Positions 33,583-36,486 of a stretch of 36,486 nt of DNA are shown piece by piece. Under the pieces are notes generated by a model. It was given only the letters and a program-made list of their open reading frames with translations. It was not told the origin of the DNA and ran no database searches. Each line of letters opens with the position of its first letter. Position 1 is the first letter of the stretch. The stretch is from positions 4,060 to 40,545 of the forward strand of contig JAAMXP010002166.1 of assembly GCA_019693395.1 (NCBI GenBank), given 5' to 3'. The position numbers and the translations under genes were made by a program. Source of the stretch: Ettlia oleoabundans (taxonomy: Eukaryota > Chlorophyta > Chlorophyceae > Chlamydomonadales).

Positions 33583-34751
33583 TCACTCCAGGTCCACAAC
33601 GCCCATGTATGAAGCCATGAGCTTGAGTTGGTCGATGAAGCTTACCCCTGTGGCATACTCGGTCATCAGGCCGATGCCAATGCCCATCATCACCCAGCGC
33701 CCGTTGTTGATCTCGTTCTTCCTGGTCCAGCCAAACACCCTTCACATAAAGGGTCCCAGGGCAGGCAGGACGAGGGGAGTAAGAAACGCAGGGAACAGTA
33801 TATGCAAGCTGGCACGATGAAAGTGGGGGCAACATTAACGCTAGAGATGCATGCAGTAGAGGAGTGGGTGAAGTCAGGTGCAGCAGCCGGAGGGCATATG
33901 TTGCAAAGTGTCGGGGTCTCATCAGGTCTAGTTTGTCATCCTAAGGATTTCAGGCTTAGATGTTCTGTTTTTGCACGCAATCATCGACCTTGGGGGCAGA
34001 AGGCATGCATGGAATGCAGGGGCGCAGCAGCGAATTGCACAACAAAGTCCCCACATCCTCCCAAGTAGCTCCCAGCCTGCACTCACTTGGCCTTTTCCAC
34101 TGTCTCAGTAAACTTCAATTCCCGAAAGTACTTCTGCATGGCCTTGGCCTGCTGCCGCTGGTACTCAATGGTGACGCCCCTGCACATACCAGAGGTGAGG
34201 GTCACAGCAACGCCACTTGGTGTAAGACGTCATGACAGCGCAGCCACGGACAAGCGTCTGGTTTGGTGTCCCTGGCAAGGCTCTACGCGCGTTCTACGCG
34301 CACTCACGAGGGCGCACTGGAGGCTGCTGCTGCTGCGGGCTCTGCTGCTGCCGCCGGCGCCGAGGAAGACGCCTCTGGCGCTGGCCGTGCCACCGGTTTT
34401 TGCAGCAGCGGGTCGCTCGATGCCTGAACAGCTGCCAGACGCCGGCGAGTTGGCCTCTGCAGGCATTATGTGAGCAACAGCAAAGCAGGCAGCCCTGGTC
34501 AAGCACCGCAGGCGGGCTCAAAGGGCGCCGCGACGGACACAGCCCCACCGCCGAAGCTGCCAGCGGGACGCAACACGAACCATCCTCACCGCTTGACAGC
34601 CCGTGTGGAACGCCGGGCAAGCTGCAGACAAGCCCAGGAGTGGTGCAGTAAGAGGATGGGGATCGGACGGGCGCAATTTGCCCAGCCAGACGCCACGGCG
34701 ACTGCGGCAGAGGCATCTCGCACCTGTCCTCAAGCTAGTCGCTGCCTGCAT
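33583..34751 (-). CDS. LHC-like (high-light-inducible/one-helix type) plastid protein
   Basis: Exons (- strand order) 34751-34590, 34456-34308, 34179-34087, 33739-33583; 186 residues. The first about 65 residues are basic and rich in Ser, Thr and Ala, ending in RRRLAAVQASS, a typical chloroplast transit peptide with a V-x-A cleavage context. An Ala/Pro linker follows, then an amphipathic segment (IEYQRQQAKAMQKYFREL). The C-terminus carries a single chlorophyll-binding-type helix: GWTRKNEINNGRWVMMGIGIG with Glu144 and Arg149 as the paired charge-bridge residues and Asn147 between them, continuing LMTEYATGVSFIDQLKL. This is the ExxNxRxxMxG motif of LHC-superfamily helix 1 and of HLIPs. Such proteins serve in chlorophyll handling and photoprotection in thylakoids; the exact subfamily is not settled. 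The exon 4 acceptor (tgtgaag) is unusual but is the only one that keeps phase. Confidence 0.82.
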
Positions 34752-35024
34752 GGTGCCACTGTGTGTAAGCAAGCGGGGCGCTAGGGTGTCGGCTCACAAC
34801 TGGCTGCAGTGAGGGCGCGGCAATCAAGCTTCGCAGCAGAGAAAGAGCCAATGTAGGTGGTGTGCGCTGTGAAAGGCGGTTTGGCATGCCATGGCAGGCA
34901 TGGGGCGCAGCATGGCATAGCATCCTGAATGAACTTCTATCAGTGGTTATGTATTTTAATGATCATATAGAGCGGGTGGGGGCGCCTACTGCCAGCCCGA
35001 CACCCTCAAGTATCTTACGGCACG
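34752..35024. other. Divergent upstream region of LHC-like and MFS genes
   Basis: 273 nt between two start codons, so both promoters must be compact or overlapping. An A/T-rich patch lies at about 34948-34970. Confidence 0.45.
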
Positions 35025-36486
35025 ATGGTGAGTAAGGGTTGCGACCGCTGTCCTGGCTCAACTGCTCTTGATCGCACAGAATTGGGGATGATGGTTAACC
35101 GACAAGCTGTCTGCAGCAGTCAGCAAGGGGGGGGGGGGAAGGGGCGCGGGGGCCGCTTTGGGCGGTGCTATATATCGCTTGTTCCGCCGCCTCTTTCAGC
35201 CTGTTCTCCTGGATCGCTTGATGGCCCAGGTGCATCATTCGAATGCTTCGCATGTAGGGATACTGCGGCTGGTTCCCTTATGTGAACAAGTGGTACACAT
35301 TTGTGGCTAGCATTAGTGTAGCCCTGTGCTGCGGGCTCACCTACACGTTTGCCATTTGGAGCGGTGCCCTGAAGAGCAAGTATGGACTGGATCAGGAGCA
35401 GCTGCAACTCATCGCAAGTGCGGCCAATGTTGGGGGTTACAGGTAGGGTGGTTGAAAGCTTGATATTTGGGGGTTGGTTTCCTACGGTGCAGCGGGATGC
35501 CTTTGAGTTGCAGCAAGCACTTTGTTTCAGGGTCGGCATACAACACCGTTCAACTTACTGCAGTCTTTGTTGTGCCCGTTGCGCAGTGCCATCTTTTCGG
35601 GTGTTGTGTATGATGCATTGGAGAAGCACAAGAAGTTTGGACCCCGGTTTGTGCTCACAGTTGGCTGCGTGTTCAATGCGTTGGGGTACTTCGGCCTCTG
35701 GGCAGCCGTTAAGGGGTAAGGCGGGGCAGCAGTGGCTGTGGCGTATGGCATCAGCAGCAAGGCCTGATCGCCCTATATATGACGCCGCGCAACACGTATC
35801 TGTGTCAAGTTGACTGCTGGACTGCTCATGCATGTTTACGTGCAATCAGCATGCATCCTGTCTGGAACCTGTGTCTCGAGGTCTCTGTTTGTTCCTGATC
35901 ATTGCGTGCTCTGCACGCGTGCAGGCTGTTCCAAGCACGGCTGTGGCATCTTGTAGCGCTTGCTGCGCTGGCTGCAAACGGGGGCACTTGGGGAGACACA
36001 GCCATACTCACCACAAACGTTAGTCAAGATGGGTTACCTGCCTGTTTTTCGTAATATGAACCAGCCATACGCTCTTGATTGGCCTGCTTGCACACAACAG
36101 TGTGGTGCAACTGCTCCGTCTGCAGATTCGCAACTTCCCCAGCTTTCGTGGATCGGTGGTCGGCACATTGAAAGCTGGCATTGGATTATCAGGTTTGAGT
36201 GGCCAATTTGTAAATGGGACGGCAAATCAATCGGAAAGAAAGGGAGCCTGCTGCATGCCTAAGGTCAGGTCGGTACGGTTGTCAATACATGGGTGTGCAT
36301 GTGTTTTGTGTGGAGTGCAGGTTCCCTGTTTGCTTGCGTCTACACTGGTGCCTTCAGCCCCGACAAGGAATCCTTCCTGCTGTTCCTCGCTCTGTCTCCA
36401 TTGGTGCTGGGCTTGGTAGCACTGCCCTTCATCAACCACTGCTCATTCGTACAAGTGTCGGAGCTGCAATTGGGGCAGCACGTATT
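35025..36486 (+). CDS. Nodulin-like major facilitator superfamily transporter, N-terminal part (3' end outside window)
   Basis: Multi-pass membrane transporter of the Nodulin-like/MFS family of plants and algae; substrate unknown. Exons 35025-35027, 35258-35442, 35587-35715, 35925-36018, 36126-36192, 36321 to the window end. Visible segments: NKWYTFVASISVALCCGLTY, TFAIWSGALKSKYGLDQEQL, AIFSGVVYDALEKHKKFGPR, VLTVGCVFNALGYFGLW, GTWGDTAILTTNIRNFP, SFRGSVVGTLKAGIGLSGSL, and FLLFLALSPLVLGLVALPFI. The NFP..RG..VG..KG..GLSG block is the family hallmark. Exon 2 is preceded in frame by a stop (TAG inside the acceptor), and the only start that fits phase is an ATG placed directly before a strong donor (ATG|gtgagtaag), so the start codon seems to be an exon end by itself. 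Confidence 0.88.
35127..35138 (+). repeat. Poly-G run in MFS intron 1
   Basis: Twelve consecutive G followed by more G-rich sequence. Prone to sequencing length error; intronic only. Confidence 0.9.

Noticed and set aside
1..36486. tRNA genes, rRNA, CRISPR arrays, transposons or viral insertions
   Set aside because: No tRNA B-box with a matching cloverleaf, no spaced repeat array, and no transposase, reverse transcriptase or terminal repeats were seen by eye on either strand. A tRNAscan or repeat search would settle this.

Overview
This window is nuclear DNA of a green alga (Chlorophyta, most likely a trebouxiophyte; the exact genus cannot be told from the sequence). The evidence is a gene-dense, intron-rich layout with short GT-AG introns, C/T-rich acceptor tracts ending in tgcag, a moderately high G+C content, frequent TGTAA motifs where poly(A) signals should be, a plastid light-harvesting-like protein with a transit peptide, and plant-type versions of several genes. 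There is no prokaryotic operon, CRISPR array or recognisable transposon. All gene models below were built by hand from splice sites, reading phase and family motifs; every internal exon junction joins in frame.

Layout from left to right: (1) 3' part of an Argonaute gene (+, truncated by the window edge); (2) a SnoaL-like/NTF2-fold protein with a plastid-targeting-like leader (-); (3) a SECRET AGENT-type O-GlcNAc transferase, TPRs plus GT41 domain, 14 exons (+); (4) a RING-CH (MARCH-type) membrane E3 ligase (+); (5) an isoaspartyl dipeptidase (IadA family) in which the usual carboxylated lysine is replaced by glutamate (-); (6) a VAMP7-type longin R-SNARE (+); (7) ALG12, the dolichyl-P-mannose alpha-1,6-mannosyltransferase, with a 4-N assembly gap in an intron (-); (8) an ARID protein that also carries an RS-rich linker, a Tudor-like module and a C-terminal HSP20/alpha-crystallin domain (-); (9) VPS53, a GARP/EARP tethering subunit, 13 exons (-); (10) protein phosphatase 1 inhibitor-3 (PPP1R11/YPI1 family) with a polyglutamine tract (+); (11) a LHC-like chlorophyll-binding-motif protein of the plastid (-); (12) the 5' part of a Nodulin-like major facilitator superfamily transporter (+, truncated by the right edge).

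The genes form divergent pairs that share upstream regions (2/3, 5/6, 9/10, 11/12) and convergent pairs that share 3' regions (1/2, 4/5, 6/7, 10/11). They do not form one pathway. There are loose themes: endomembrane trafficking and glycosylation (VAMP7, VPS53, ALG12, RING-CH), nucleocytoplasmic signalling (OGT, PP1 inhibitor-3), and gene regulation (Argonaute, ARID-Tudor-HSP20). The most interesting items are the ARID-Tudor-alpha-crystallin fusion and the intron-bearing IadA-family peptidase with a Lys-to-Glu change at the metal-bridging position. I did not find a clearly new multi-gene system.
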